A stretch of 64,000 bases of DNA from an uncultured Clostridia bacterium (GCA_934162365.1 CAKPIK010000001.1:124001-188000); one strand, 5' to 3'. Shown: positions 35,690 through 45,653, counted from the first letter of the stretch. Program-made: numbers and translations. Notes: a model not told the origin generated them from the letters alone.

Positions 35690-35887
35690 ATGTATAGAAA
35701 TAAAATAAGAAAATATAGAAAAGAAAGAAGATTAACATTAAAGGAACTAGCTGAAAAAAGTGGCATTTCTGCGGGTTATTTAAGTCATTTAGAAAATGGA
35801 AGTAGAGATAATCCATCCATGGAAGTAATGGAAAATATATCCATTATATTAAATAAAAGTATAACAGAAATATTTTTTTCTAAATAG
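35690..35887 (+). CDS. Small XRE-family transcriptional regulator
   Basis: 65 residues, practically only a helix-turn-helix (LTLKELAEKSGISAGYLSHLENG, about 15-37). GAGGTGA precedes the ATG. The sequence is of the SinR/HTH_3 type. It lies divergent to the S24-type repressor and upstream of the VanW/G5 protein, which may be a target. Confidence 0.85.
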   Translation: MYRNKIRKYRKERRLTLKELAEKSGISAGYLSHLENGSRDNPSMEVMENISIILNKSITEIFFSK

Positions 35888-36004
35888 TGTTATAATATTA
35901 AAAAATATTCATATTATTATATAATCAATATTTTAAAATTATATTGTAAAGTTTTCGTCTTTATGATAATATTTTGTTGTAAATATGAATAATGGGGAGA
36001 TATT

Positions 36005-37852
36005 ATGGAAGAAGATAATGAAAACCTAAAAGATAATGAAAATACTCAAAATACTATTGAAGAAAATAAAGATAGTGAAATAGAAAAAATAGAAACGGAA
36101 GAGATTAATGAAACTGAAAAAATAGAAGAAACGAATAATAATACTGAAGACAAAGAAATTGTAGAGGAAGAAAAACAACAAGACGATGTTGAAATTGAAA
36201 ATGAAGAAGTTAAAGAAGAAACAAATGAACCAATAGAAAAGTCTAAAAAATGGTTTTTAATTATACCAATTATTGTTGTAATAATATTATTCATATCAAC
36301 AATATTTGCAATATTAAATATTGATAATAATAATATTGTAAATGGTGTATATATAGAAAAACTAAATATCTCTAATTTGACAAAAGAAGATGCAACTTCA
36401 ATGGTTGAAGAAAAATTAAAACAATTAGATGATATTGAACTAGTATATAATGATTATAGTACAATTATAAAATTAGAAGAATTAGGAATTACAGTTGATG
36501 CAAAAGATGCCATAAATAAGGCTATAAATATTGGAAAATCCAATAATATAATTATAGATAATTATGCAATTTTAAAAACTAATATATTTAAAAAGAAACT
36601 TGAATTAAATATATTAATTGACGAAGAAAAATTTAATGAAATGACAACAAATATTTTAGCAGAAATGCCTGGAGCAGTAAAACAATATTCATATGAAATT
36701 AATGATGATAAACTTATAATAACAAAAGGTACTTCTGGAAAAAGTATTGATGAGAAAAAATTAAAAGAATTAATAATTAAAAATTTAAAAAAACAATTTA
36801 ATAATGAAAAAGAAAAAGAAAATATACCAGTAATAGACTCTATTCCAGAAAATATAGATATTTCTAAAATTTATAATGAAATTTATAAAGAAGCTAAAGA
36901 TGCATACATTGTAGAAGAAACATTTGAATTACATAAAGATGAGGATGGTATTGATTTTGATATTAGTATTGACGAAGCAAAGAAAATGTTGGAAACAGAT
37001 AATGAAACTTATACAATTCCATTAAAAATAACTAAGGCAAAAGTTAAAGTAAAAGATTTAGGAGATAAATTATTTAAACAAACTTTATCTAAATATACTA
37101 CAATATATGATGCAGGAAATTCTAATAGGGCTCATAACATTGCTTTAGCTGCTAGTACAATAAATGGAACAGTACTTTTACCCGGTGAAAGTTTTTCATA
37201 TAATGGAACTTTAGGAAATACTACGAAAGAAAAAGGATATAAAGAAGGCGGAGCATATGTTGGCGGAAAAGTAGTTCAAGCATATGGAGGAGGAATTTGC
37301 CAAGTTTCTACAACATTATATAATGCTGTGTTATACGCAAATCTAGAAATTGTAGAAAGACATAATCATTCATATGCTGTAAGTTATGTGCCAGCAGGAA
37401 GAGATGCTACAGTTGCATATGGGGGAAAAGATTTTAAATTTAAAAACAATAGAAATTATCCAATAAAAATTGTTGCAAATGCAAAAAATGGAGTAGTAAG
37501 TATATCAATAGCCGGAGTAAAAGAAGAAAAAGAATATGAAGTAGTACTATCAAGCAGTGTTTTAAGTACAACACCATGTCAAACCGTATATGAAAAAAAT
37601 AGTAGTTTGGCAGAAGGAAAAGAAAAAGTTATACAAAAAGGACATAGTGGACTTAAAAGTGTAGCTTACAAAACAATAAAATATAATGGAACAGTAATAT
37701 CAAAAACAGTATTATCAAAAGATACGTATAAACCAATGGATAGAATTGTACAGGTAGGAACTAAGAAAACAGCAAGTTCAACTCCTGCAGAAACAATTCC
37801 TGCTTCAACAGTAGAAAATAATAATACATCTACTGAAATAATAAGCGAATAA
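36005..37852 (+). CDS. Membrane-anchored VanW / PG-binding-4 / G5 domain protein (YoaR-like)
   Basis: 615 residues. A very acidic, E/N-rich cytoplasmic N-terminus (about 1-80) is followed by one transmembrane helix (about 83-105). Then come peptidoglycan-binding-4-type repeats (about 115-360), a VanW domain (about 380-500; ARAHNIALAA-like start, GGGICQVSTTLYNA) and a G5 domain (about 500-585). A Thr/Ser-rich tail ends the protein. Such proteins sit outside the membrane and bind the wall; the family name does not imply vancomycin resistance. It has its own terminator. Confidence 0.88.
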   Translation: MEEDNENLKDNENTQNTIEENKDSEIEKIETEEINETEKIEETNNNTEDKEIVEEEKQQDDVEIENEEVKEETNEPIEKSKKWFLIIPIIVVIILFISTIFAILNIDNNNIVNGVYIEKLNISNLTKEDATSMVEEKLKQLDDIELVYNDYSTIIKLEELGITVDAKDAINKAINIGKSNNIIIDNYAILKTNIFKKKLELNILIDEEKFNEMTTNILAEMPGAVKQYSYEINDDKLIITKGTSGKSIDEKKLKELIIKNLKKQFNNEKEKENIPVIDSIPENIDISKIYNEIYKEAKDAYIVEETFELHKDEDGIDFDISIDEAKKMLETDNETYTIPLKITKAKVKVKDLGDKLFKQTLSKYTTIYDAGNSNRAHNIALAASTINGTVLLPGESFSYNGTLGNTTKEKGYKEGGAYVGGKVVQAYGGGICQVSTTLYNAVLYANLEIVERHNHSYAVSYVPAGRDATVAYGGKDFKFKNNRNYPIKIVANAKNGVVSISIAGVKEEKEYEVVLSSSVLSTTPCQTVYEKNSSLAEGKEKVIQKGHSGLKSVAYKTIKYNGTVISKTVLSKDTYKPMDRIVQVGTKKTASSTPAETIPASTVENNNTSTEIISE

Positions 37853-37883
37853 AAAAATCGAGATATAAACATCTCGATTTTTT
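37853..37883. terminator. Terminator after the VanW protein gene
   Basis: AAAAATCGAGAT pairs with ATCTCGATTTTT around ATAAAC, followed by T residues; it abuts the tRNA-Lys 3' end. Confidence 0.85.
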
Positions 37884-37959
37884 TGGTGGGTCATCGGGGG
37901 GTCGAACCCCGGACCTTCGGATTAAGAGTCCGCTGCTCTACCAACTGAGCTAATAACCC
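37884..37959 (-). tRNA. tRNA-Lys (anticodon CUU)
   Basis: 76 nt on the minus strand including CCA. The acceptor GGGTTAT pairs with ATGACCC, and the anticodon loop CTCTTAA gives CUU. Confidence 0.95.
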
Positions 37960-38056
37960 AAATATAAAAAATAAGCTATTAAACATTTTATATTATACTA
38001 CCAAAGTAATATAAATGTCAACATAAATAAAAACAAAGATTAAAAGAATTTTTGTT

Positions 38057-38239
38057 TTATCTTATTTTTAAATATTCTTTTATAATATTAAGAATTTGAA
38101 ATTTTAATTCTAAGTTTTTATCATCAGATTCAACTAATTCAAAAAGCAAATTATTTATAAATGCATCTCCATCTTTTATATGCATTTCAGATAAACAGTT
38201 TTTAGCTTGATTTTTTAGATCTTGTAAATTATTATTCAT
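38057..38239 (-). CDS. Small hypothetical protein coupled to the AbrB-type gene
   Basis: 60 residues, helical and acidic (LKNQAKNCLSEMHIKDGDAFINN). It starts inside the end of the AbrB-type gene (8-bp overlap), with GAGGTGA as Shine-Dalgarno, so the two are translationally coupled. The family is not recognised. A regulatory partner of the AbrB-type protein is a reasonable guess. Confidence 0.6.
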   Translation of the reverse strand: MNNNLQDLKNQAKNCLSEMHIKDGDAFINNLLFELVESDDKNLELKFQILNIIKEYLKIR

Positions 38240-38489
38240 CTAATTTCACCTCTTTAATTGATTTTAAACAATTATTACAAACTTTCTTTGAATTAAATGT
38301 TGTTTCAACATTTAATTTGGAATTGCAAAAAACACATGCATCTTGTTCTTTCTTTAAAAAAATTCCATCATCTTTTAAGAGTATTTCTAAAGAATCTCTT
38401 TCTTGTATATCCAGAGATTTTCTTATTTCTATAGGAAGTACAATTCTACCTAACTCATCAATTTTTCTAACAAAACATGAACGTTCCAA
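38232..38489 (-). CDS. AbrB/SpoVT-type regulator with C-terminal zinc ribbon
   Basis: 85 residues from a TTG at 38489, chosen because AAGGTGG lies 7 nt upstream; the GTG at 38501 overlaps this Shine-Dalgarno. The swapped-hairpin DNA-binding domain reads VRKIDELGRIVLPIEIRKSL (about 7-26). The usual AbrB core is followed by CVFCNSKL and KKVCNNCLKS, two CxxC knuckles that probably bind zinc. AbrB-type proteins control transition-state and sporulation genes. Confidence 0.85.
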   Translation of the reverse strand: MERSCFVRKIDELGRIVLPIEIRKSLDIQERDSLEILLKDDGIFLKKEQDACVFCNSKLNVETTFNSKKVCNNCLKSIKEVKLDE

Positions 38490-38618
38490 AAAATACACCA
38501 CCTTAAATATTGAATAAAAATGAAAAAAATGAAAACAATACTTGCATCCAGTGTATGCAAAACACGCACAAATTTTATTATATCATATATACATATTTGA
38601 AGGGGTTATATAAATAAT

Positions 38619-38879
38619 ATGGGTGCTAGAAAATTAAACAATAAGTTAAATATTATTGCTAAAAACATAAGCAAATATAGGGAAGAAAGAGGTTTCTCTC
38701 AACCAGATATTTGTAGAGAGTTAGCTTTAATGGGTGTAACAATGTATAATAATGATATTTACAAAATAGAACATAATAAACGTACAGTAAAAGATTATGA
38801 ACTATATGCTTTTGCAAAAGTACTGAAGGTATCTTATGAGCAATTATTTGAAGGAGCTGAGGATATCTTTAGCTTTTAA
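38619..38879 (+). CDS. XRE-family helix-turn-helix protein
   Basis: 86 residues. The HTH spans about 10-75 (NISKYREERGFSQPDICRELALMG, then NDIYKIEHNKRTVKDYELYAFAKVL). GAAGGGG lies a long 14 nt before the ATG. It is divergent from the AbrB-type gene; the target is unknown. Confidence 0.8.
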   Translation: MGARKLNNKLNIIAKNISKYREERGFSQPDICRELALMGVTMYNNDIYKIEHNKRTVKDYELYAFAKVLKVSYEQLFEGAEDIFSF

Positions 38880-38985
38880 CTTGCATAAACTCGATGTGAC
38901 TAACTAATTATATTTTAACATAATAATGGATAATATTGTGTCAAAAAGTGTCGAAAACAAAAAATTTTATTATTTTTTAGAAAGT

Positions 38986-39015
38986 AAAAAGAGATAATTT
39001 ATATTATCTCTTTTA
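38986..39015. terminator. Bidirectional terminator between HTH and CapA-like genes
   Basis: AAAAAGAGATAAT pairs with ATTATCTCTTTT around TTAT; it serves both convergent genes. Confidence 0.75.
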
Positions 39016-39021
39016 TATTTG

Positions 39022-40230
39022 TTAGATTTCATTACCAACTGTTTTTGTTATATTATTTAATTCATCTTTTAATGTATTATATAAACTTTTACTTATTGAA
39101 TTATCATTTCCATCTTCATAATCTTTAATTGCTTGATTTATATCAATTAAAGTATATCTAGTTCTTGATTTAGAACTAGCTCCTTTATCATACAAATAAA
39201 CTGGAGTATACTTAACGCTATCTATTGATATTTTACCTTCGCTATTTTTGGTAATTTGTATATCTAAAATAACCGTACTTTTTGTATTTGCATATACCTG
39301 GCCTGAAACAAAATTACCTAGCGAATATATAACAAACCCATCTTTTGTAGTACCATCATTTAATGTTATAGTTCTTTTTTCCATTGGTTCCAATACATGT
39401 GGGTGACTTCCTAAGATTATATCAACACCATTTTCAAAAAGAAAATCAGCTAATTCTTTTTGAGTTGAAGTTGGTTTTAATTTATATTCAATTCCCCAAT
39501 GCATACTAACACATATAACATCAACATTTTGTTCTTTTGCAGAAGCTATATGCTTTTTAATAAGTTCTTTATCTATTAAATTTACACTATATGGTTTATC
39601 ACTAGGAATAGTAATTCCATTTGTGCCATATGTATAAGAAAGAAATGCAATTTTTATTCCATTTACGTCTTTTATTAAAATAGTGTTTTGTTCATCTTCG
39701 CTTCTTGCAGTTCCTGTATGAGCAATTCCATAATTATCTAAAAAATTTAAAGTACTAACTAATCCGGAATTTCCTTTATCCATACAGTGATTATTTGCAG
39801 TAGTTAATACATCAACTCCAATATCTTTTAGATTTTGTCCTAATATTTCTGGAGCATTAAATGTTGGATAACCTGTATATCCTCTAGAACTACCAGCAAA
39901 AGTTGTTTCTAAATTTCCGATTGTAATATCAGCGTTTTCTGTATATTTCCTAATATTTTTAAAAACATTTGAAAAATCATAATTTTTTGAAGAAGAATCG
40001 TATGCATTTTTAATATTTGTTAAATGACACATTGTATCACCAAAAGCAGACATATGAATTGTTATTGGCTCTGGTTTAGACGAGGTTTCTGCTATTTGCA
40101 TTTCTTTGGAATTATCATTTGGTGCAAATATAACAGATGATAATTTAAAAATTAAAAAAATAAAAAGTGCTAATATAAAAATATATTTAAAAAGTTTTTT
40201 ATAATTAATTCTCATTTTTTTACGTTTCAT
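39022..40230 (-). CDS. CapA/PgsA-family metallophosphatase-like membrane protein
   Basis: 402 residues. A basic start and one transmembrane helix (about 12-32) anchor an extracellular PGA_cap domain with metal-ligand motifs SAFGDTM, GNLETTF, NNHCMDKG, SMHWG and GSHPHVLEP in the usual calcineurin-like order. Homologues take part in poly-gamma-glutamate capsule formation; here no pgsB/pgsC genes are near, so the substrate is open. It is a single gene with AGGAGG upstream. Confidence 0.88.
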   Translation of the reverse strand: MKRKKMRINYKKLFKYIFILALFIFLIFKLSSVIFAPNDNSKEMQIAETSSKPEPITIHMSAFGDTMCHLTNIKNAYDSSSKNYDFSNVFKNIRKYTENADITIGNLETTFAGSSRGYTGYPTFNAPEILGQNLKDIGVDVLTTANNHCMDKGNSGLVSTLNFLDNYGIAHTGTARSEDEQNTILIKDVNGIKIAFLSYTYGTNGITIPSDKPYSVNLIDKELIKKHIASAKEQNVDVICVSMHWGIEYKLKPTSTQKELADFLFENGVDIILGSHPHVLEPMEKRTITLNDGTTKDGFVIYSLGNFVSGQVYANTKSTVILDIQITKNSEGKISIDSVKYTPVYLYDKGASSKSRTRYTLIDINQAIKDYEDGNDNSISKSLYNTLKDELNNITKTVGNEI

Positions 40231-40369
40231 ATTTTCCTCCTTTTATTATTGTATAATAAAATTTTAAAAATATTTCAATATAGAAAATAACATAAAAAAA
40301 GAATATTTTCAATAAAATGAATAAAAATAGATAAAAAAGAAAAAATATATAAAAAGGGGTGAGAATAAA

Positions 40370-40558
40370 ATGAAAGTTATGGATAAAATTGCTTTAGTTC
40401 TTATAATTATTGGTGCAATAAACTGGGGATTAATTGGACTGTTTAAATTTAATTTAGTAGAATTAATATTTGGAGATATGACAGTACTTGCAAGAATAAT
40501 ATACACATTAGTAGGAATATCTGGACTATGGGGAATAAAAATTGCAGTTGAAGATTAA
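40370..40558 (+). CDS. DUF378 (YuzA-like) small membrane protein
   Basis: 62 residues with two transmembrane helices and the DUF378 pattern KIALVLIIIGAINWGLIGLF, then ARIIYTLVGISGLWGI. Function is unknown in the family. AGGGGTGA precedes the ATG. Confidence 0.92.
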   Translation: MKVMDKIALVLIIIGAINWGLIGLFKFNLVELIFGDMTVLARIIYTLVGISGLWGIKIAVED

Positions 40559-40591
40559 TTAAATAAAACGTGAGAAAATGTTGAAAATTTC

Positions 40592-40617
40592 AAAAAAGTG
40601 GTTAAACCACTTTTTTT
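40592..40617 (+). terminator. Terminator after the DUF378 gene
   Basis: AAAAAAGTGGTTAAACCACTTTTTTT forms a short perfect stem with a T tract. Confidence 0.85.
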
Positions 40618-40682
40618 GCTTGAAAATTAAGGAGATTTAAGATATAATCCTATAAGTACAAACTTAATTAGGAGGAAATAAA

Positions 40683-42263
40683 ATGTTATCTGCAAATGGA
40701 GTAACAGTTAGATTTGGAAAAAGAGTATTATTTGAAGACGTTAATATACGTTTTGGTAAAGGAAATTGTTATGGAATAATAGGTGCAAATGGAGCTGGAA
40801 AATCAACATTTCTTAAAGTCTTATCTGGAGAATTAGAACCAAGTAAAGGTGAAGTAACAAAAGAAAAAACAGAAAGATTATCTGTTTTAAAACAAGATCA
40901 CTTTGCTTTTGAAGACTATACTGTCATAGATACAGTAATAATGGGAAATGAAGAATTATATAAAATAATGAAAGAAAAAGAAGCAATATATGCTAAACCT
41001 GACTTTTCAGAAGAAGATGGAATGAAAGCTGCAAAACTTGAAGAAAGATTTGCAGAGCTTGATGGTTGGAATGCAGAGTCAGATGCAGCCATTTTATTAA
41101 ATGATTTAGGAATTGCCACAGAAGCTCATTATAAACTAATGAGAGAGATAGAAGCTAAAGAAAAAGTAAAAGTACTTTTAGCACAAGCTCTATTTGGAAA
41201 TCCTGATATTCTTTTATTAGATGAACCTACAAACGACTTGGATTTAAAAAGCATAAACTGGTTACAAGATTTTTTAATTAATTTTGAAAATACTGTAATA
41301 GTAGTATCACATGATAGATACTTTTTAAATAAAGTGTGTACACACATAGCTGATGTAGATTTTGGAAAAATTAAAGTATATCCAGGAAACTATGATTTCT
41401 GGTATGAATCAAGCCAATTAGCATTAAAACAAGCTAAAGAACAAAATAAAAAGAAAGAAGAAAAAATTAAAGAATTACAAGAATTTATTGCTAGATTTAG
41501 TGCTAATGCATCAAAATCTAAGCAAGCAACATCTAGAAAAAAATCATTAGAAAAAATAGAACTAGATGAAATAAAACCTTCAAATAGAAAATATCCATAC
41601 ATAGACTTTAAACCAGATAGAGAAGTTGGAAAAGATATATTAACAGTAACAGGGCTTTCTAAGACAATTGATGGCAATAAAGTTTTGGACAATATTAGTT
41701 TTACAGTAAAAGCAAACGACAAAATAGCAGTCTTAGCAGATAATGAAATAGCAAAAACAGTATTATTTCAAATATTAGCAGGAGAATTAGAACCAGATAG
41801 TGGTGAAATAAAGTGGGGAACAACAGTAAGTACAACATATTTTCCAAAAGATAATAATTATTTATTTAAAGAAGATATGCCACTTGTAGATTGGCTTAGA
41901 GGTTATTCAAAAGATCCAGACGAAACATATGTTAGAGGCTTCTTAGGTAGAATGTTATTCTCAGGAGAAGAAGCATTAAAAAATGTATCTGTATTGTCTG
42001 GTGGAGAAAAAGTTAGATGTGTATTTTCTAAAATGATGCTTTCAGGAGCAAACTTTATAATATTAGACGAACCAACAAACCATTTGGATATGGAAAGCAT
42101 TACAGCCTTAAACGAAGGAATGAGTAAATTTAAAGGAAATATGATATTTACATCACATGATCACCAATTAACTCAAACAGTTGCAAATAGAATTTTTGAT
42201 ATAAAAGAAACAGGATTGGTTGATAGAGAAGTAACATATAATGAATATTTAGGATTAGAATAA
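40683..42263 (+). CDS. ABC-F family ATPase (YkpA/YbiT-like)
   Basis: 526 residues, two ABC domains in one soluble chain. The first Walker A is GANGAGKST (about 36-44), with ILLLDEPTNDLDL as Walker B. The second domain has a degenerate P-loop (AVLADNEIAKTVLF in place of GxxGxGKS) but keeps SVLSGGEKVRCVFSKMML and FIILDEPTNHLDM. The linker between domains (about 245-300) is charged and helical, like ABC-F ribosome-binding arms. YbiT-type ABC-F proteins act on translation. The missing second P-loop is typical of this subgroup as far as I recall. Confidence 0.9.
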   Translation: MLSANGVTVRFGKRVLFEDVNIRFGKGNCYGIIGANGAGKSTFLKVLSGELEPSKGEVTKEKTERLSVLKQDHFAFEDYTVIDTVIMGNEELYKIMKEKEAIYAKPDFSEEDGMKAAKLEERFAELDGWNAESDAAILLNDLGIATEAHYKLMREIEAKEKVKVLLAQALFGNPDILLLDEPTNDLDLKSINWLQDFLINFENTVIVVSHDRYFLNKVCTHIADVDFGKIKVYPGNYDFWYESSQLALKQAKEQNKKKEEKIKELQEFIARFSANASKSKQATSRKKSLEKIELDEIKPSNRKYPYIDFKPDREVGKDILTVTGLSKTIDGNKVLDNISFTVKANDKIAVLADNEIAKTVLFQILAGELEPDSGEIKWGTTVSTTYFPKDNNYLFKEDMPLVDWLRGYSKDPDETYVRGFLGRMLFSGEEALKNVSVLSGGEKVRCVFSKMMLSGANFIILDEPTNHLDMESITALNEGMSKFKGNMIFTSHDHQLTQTVANRIFDIKETGLVDREVTYNEYLGLE

Positions 42264-42270
42264 AAATTTG

Positions 42271-42297
42271 GGGCGGATAATTATGTCCGCCTTTTTA
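42271..42297 (+). terminator. Terminator between ABC-F and tex
   Basis: GGCGGA (42272-42277) pairs with TCCGCC (42286-42291), followed by TTTTTAT. Confidence 0.8.
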
Positions 42298-42311
42298 TAG
42301 GAGAAGAAAAC

Positions 42312-44465
42312 ATGGATAAAATTATTCAAACAATAGCAGGAGAATTTAATATAAAGCCTGTTCAAGTAGAAAATACAGTAAAATTAATAGACGAAGGAAA
42401 TACAATTCCTTTTATAGCCCGTTATAGAAAAGAAGTGACAGGAAATTTAAGCGATGAAATATTAAGGGATTTAAATGATAGATTAACATATTTAAGAAAT
42501 CTAGAAAAAAGAAAGGAAGAAGTTATAAAAATAATAGATGAACAAGGAAAATTAACAGAAGAATTGTTAATTGCAATTGGTACATCAAAAACTTTAGCAG
42601 AGGTAGAAGATTTATATAGACCATATAAACAAAAAAAGAGAACAAGAGCAGTAATTGCAAAAGAAAAAGGTTTAGAACCATTAGCTAAAGTAATTGTAAA
42701 ACAAGAAGAAAAAGAAGATTTAAATAAAGTAGCTCAACAATATATAAATGAAGAAAAAGGTGTAACCTCTGCAGAAGAAGCAATAAATGGTGCAAAAGAC
42801 ATTATTGCAGAAGATATTTCGGATAATGCTAAATATAGAAAATATATTAAGTCTGCTTGTTATAGAGAAGCACAAATAGAAACTAAATCTGCAAAGAAAG
42901 AAGAAAAATCTAATTATGAAATGTATTATGATTTTTCAGAAAAAATCAAAAAAATTCCTAGTCATAGAATTTTAGCAATAAATAGAGGCGAAAAAGAAGA
43001 TTTCTTAAAGGTTAAAATTGTGAAGCCAGAAGATAAAATTATTTACTACATAGAAAAAGATGTTATAAAAGGAGAAACACAATTTACCAATATATTAAAA
43101 GAAACCATCTTAGACAGTTATAAAAGACTAATTGAACCATCAATAGAAAGAGAGTTACGTTCAGATTTAACTGAAAAAGCAGAAGAACAAGCAATAAAAG
43201 TTTTTGGAGAAAATGCTAAACAATTATTATTAGGAGCACCTTTGAAGGACTTAGTAGTAATGGGATTTGATCCGGCATATAGAACTGGATGTAAAATAGC
43301 AGTTATAGATGAGACTGGAAAAGTTTTGGATACTACAACAGTATATCCAACAGCGCCACAAAATGATGTTGAAGGGGCTAAAAAAGTATTACTAGAAATA
43401 ATAAAAAAAGATAAAATAAATATGATTGCCATTGGAAATGGAACTGCTTCAAGAGAATCTGAAATGTTTGTTGCAGATTTAATAAAAGAAGCGGATCATA
43501 CAGTGTATTATGCAATTGTAAGTGAAGCGGGAGCATCTGTATATTCAGCATCAAAACTTGCAACGGAAGAATACCCAGATATAAATGTTTCATTAAGAGG
43601 AGCAATATCAATAGCAAGAAGACTACAAGATCCACTTGCAGAACTTGTTAAAATAGATCCTAAAGCAATTGGAGTAGGGCAATATCAACATGATGTTGAT
43701 CAAAAGAATTTATCAGAGAGTTTAACTGGTGTTGTTGAAGATGCCGTTAATAAAGTTGGAGTAGACTTAAATACAGCTACACCATCATTATTATCATATG
43801 TTTCAGGAATTAATAAAACAATTGCAAAAAATATAGTTGCATATAGAAATGAAAATGGTAAATTTAAAAACAGAAAACAATTATTAAAAGTATCAAAACT
43901 AGGGAATGCAGCATTTGAGCAATGTGCAGGATTTGTAAGAATATTTGATGGAGATAACCCTCTAGAAATAACATCTGTTCATCCTGAAAGTTATGAAATT
44001 GCTGAAAAATTGCTAGAAAAAATAGGATTTTCTAAAAATGATTTATTAAATAAAGAAAAATTATCAGAAATAAAAGAAAAATTAAGTTCTATTAATATAA
44101 AAAAACTATCAGAAGAATTAAATGTTGGAAATTTAACATTGGAAGATATAGTAAAAGAATTATCTAAACCTGGTAGGGATCCACGTGAAGACATGCCAAA
44201 ACCAATATTAAGGAATGATGTATTAAAACTTGAAGACTTAAAAGAAGGAATGGTGTTAAATGGAACAGTAAGAAACGTTATAGATTTTGGAGCATTTATA
44301 GATATTGGTGTAAAACATGATGGACTAGTTCATATATCAGAATTAAGTGATAAATATGTAAAAAATCCAAGAGATATTGTTTCTGTTGGAGATATTGTTA
44401 AAGTTAAAGTGCTAAGTATAGATTTAGAAAAACAAAAAGTAGCATTAACAATGAAAGGCATATAA
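42312..44465 (+). CDS. tex: Tex (YhgF) RNA-binding transcription-associated protein
   Basis: 717 residues, the standard Tex length. Order: N-terminal Tex helical domain (IPFIARYRKEVTGNL near residues 32-46), a YqgF/RNase H-like domain (VMGFDPAYRTGCKIAVID, about 316-333), two HhH motifs (AVNKVGVDLNTATPSLLSYVSG) and a C-terminal S1 domain (GMVLNGTVRNVIDFGAFIDIG). It is a conserved nucleic-acid-binding protein of transcription and recovery from stress. Confidence 0.96.
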   Translation: MDKIIQTIAGEFNIKPVQVENTVKLIDEGNTIPFIARYRKEVTGNLSDEILRDLNDRLTYLRNLEKRKEEVIKIIDEQGKLTEELLIAIGTSKTLAEVEDLYRPYKQKKRTRAVIAKEKGLEPLAKVIVKQEEKEDLNKVAQQYINEEKGVTSAEEAINGAKDIIAEDISDNAKYRKYIKSACYREAQIETKSAKKEEKSNYEMYYDFSEKIKKIPSHRILAINRGEKEDFLKVKIVKPEDKIIYYIEKDVIKGETQFTNILKETILDSYKRLIEPSIERELRSDLTEKAEEQAIKVFGENAKQLLLGAPLKDLVVMGFDPAYRTGCKIAVIDETGKVLDTTTVYPTAPQNDVEGAKKVLLEIIKKDKINMIAIGNGTASRESEMFVADLIKEADHTVYYAIVSEAGASVYSASKLATEEYPDINVSLRGAISIARRLQDPLAELVKIDPKAIGVGQYQHDVDQKNLSESLTGVVEDAVNKVGVDLNTATPSLLSYVSGINKTIAKNIVAYRNENGKFKNRKQLLKVSKLGNAAFEQCAGFVRIFDGDNPLEITSVHPESYEIAEKLLEKIGFSKNDLLNKEKLSEIKEKLSSINIKKLSEELNVGNLTLEDIVKELSKPGRDPREDMPKPILRNDVLKLEDLKEGMVLNGTVRNVIDFGAFIDIGVKHDGLVHISELSDKYVKNPRDIVSVGDIVKVKVLSIDLEKQKVALTMKGI

Positions 44466-44468
44466 AAC

Positions 44469-44503
44469 AAAAATAAGATTTCAAATGAAATCTTATTTTT
44501 TAT
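44469..44503. terminator. Bidirectional terminator between tex and HD-GYP regulator
   Basis: AAATAAGATTTCA pairs with TGAAATCTTATTT and continues into T residues. Confidence 0.85.
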
Positions 44504-44508
44504 TTTAT

Positions 44509-45567
44509 TTAGTTACAAGGAAAAGTATTTCGAATTTCTTCAACTTCATCATAATGATTATTTAAAATATCTAAAAATACATCTGCAATTTTTGGATCAA
44601 ATTGAGTTCCTTTATTTTTTTCAATTTCTTGTTTTACAACATCAATTGGTAATGAATCCCTATATGTTCTTCTAGAAGTCATTGCATCGAAGCTATCTGC
44701 AACAGATGCAATTCTTGCTAAGTAAGGAATATCTTCACCAGCAAGTTTTGAAGGATAACCATGACCATCATATCTTTCGTGGTGATGTTTAACAATAGGT
44801 ATTGCTTTTTCAAATATAGATGCATTTGATAGTATATGAGCACCAATTGTTGGGTGATTTTTAATTTCAGAATATTCATCATCAGTAAGTTTTGATGTTT
44901 TTAATAGAATACTATCTGGAACACCTATTTTTCCAATATCATGGAAAAGACCACCTATTTTTAATAAATGTATATCATCTTCAGATAATCCTAAATATTT
45001 TCCAATTAAAACTGAATAAGCAGAAACTCTATCAGAATGACCTCTAGTATATACGTCTTTTGCTTCAACAGTAAAACGAAGAGTTTGTATTGTTTCTAAA
45101 TATGCTTTTTCTAACTTATCGTTAGTTTCCTTTAATTCAGCATTAATTTTTTTAATTAAATTCATTTGTTCTATTGCCTTTATTCCAGATTCAACTAGTA
45201 AAAGCAATTGATCGAATTTATCACTTTTTTCACAATAACCTTGAATATCTAATCTTTTAATTGTTTCCAATGGTGGAGCCAAATCTTTGTGTCCAGTAAG
45301 TAATAAAATATATAATTCTTTGTTAAATTTACGTATTTCTTCAACAACCTGATCACCATGAATAGGGGTCATTATAAAGTCTAGAAGCATTAAATCAAAA
45401 TGCTCATTTTTAACTCTTTCAATAGCTTCCATAGGATCTGTAACACCAACAAAATCATAGCCTGAACGTTTCATAAATATAGATAAAGAGTCTAGTATTC
45501 CGGATTCATCATCTACTCCAATTATTTTATATCCTGTAGATACATTTTCATTTATGTTTTTTCTCAT
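44509..45567 (-). CDS. Response regulator with HD-GYP phosphodiesterase domain
   Basis: 352 residues. A REC domain (about 12-130) has an acceptor aspartate in DLMLLDFIM. A short coiled coil (about 130-165) leads to an HD-GYP domain: HDIGKIGVPD, then HPTIGAHIL, HHERYDGHGYPS and the DSFDAMTSRRTYR segment. All metal-ligand motifs are present, so it probably hydrolyses cyclic di-nucleotides, usually c-di-GMP. It is the last gene of the NRPS-kinase-regulator block and the natural partner of the kinase upstream. Confidence 0.93.
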   Translation of the reverse strand: MRKNINENVSTGYKIIGVDDESGILDSLSIFMKRSGYDFVGVTDPMEAIERVKNEHFDLMLLDFIMTPIHGDQVVEEIRKFNKELYILLLTGHKDLAPPLETIKRLDIQGYCEKSDKFDQLLLLVESGIKAIEQMNLIKKINAELKETNDKLEKAYLETIQTLRFTVEAKDVYTRGHSDRVSAYSVLIGKYLGLSEDDIHLLKIGGLFHDIGKIGVPDSILLKTSKLTDDEYSEIKNHPTIGAHILSNASIFEKAIPIVKHHHERYDGHGYPSKLAGEDIPYLARIASVADSFDAMTSRRTYRDSLPIDVVKQEIEKNKGTQFDPKIADVFLDILNNHYDEVEEIRNTFPCN

Positions 45568-45653
45568 AAGAAACCTCCTAATATATCTAGTAGTTCACAA
45601 ATATTATATTAATAAAAGTAAATAAAATCAAGAAAAAAACAAAAAAATGTTAC

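Noticed and set aside
36005..37852. Vancomycin resistance gene
   Set aside because: The VanW domain is combined with peptidoglycan-binding and G5 domains; no vanHAX or vanSR genes are present, so resistance is not supported.
44175..44190. CACGTG core in tex as a parS site
   Set aside because: Only about 10 of 16 positions agree with the parS consensus, and it is inside a coding sequence far from the origin.
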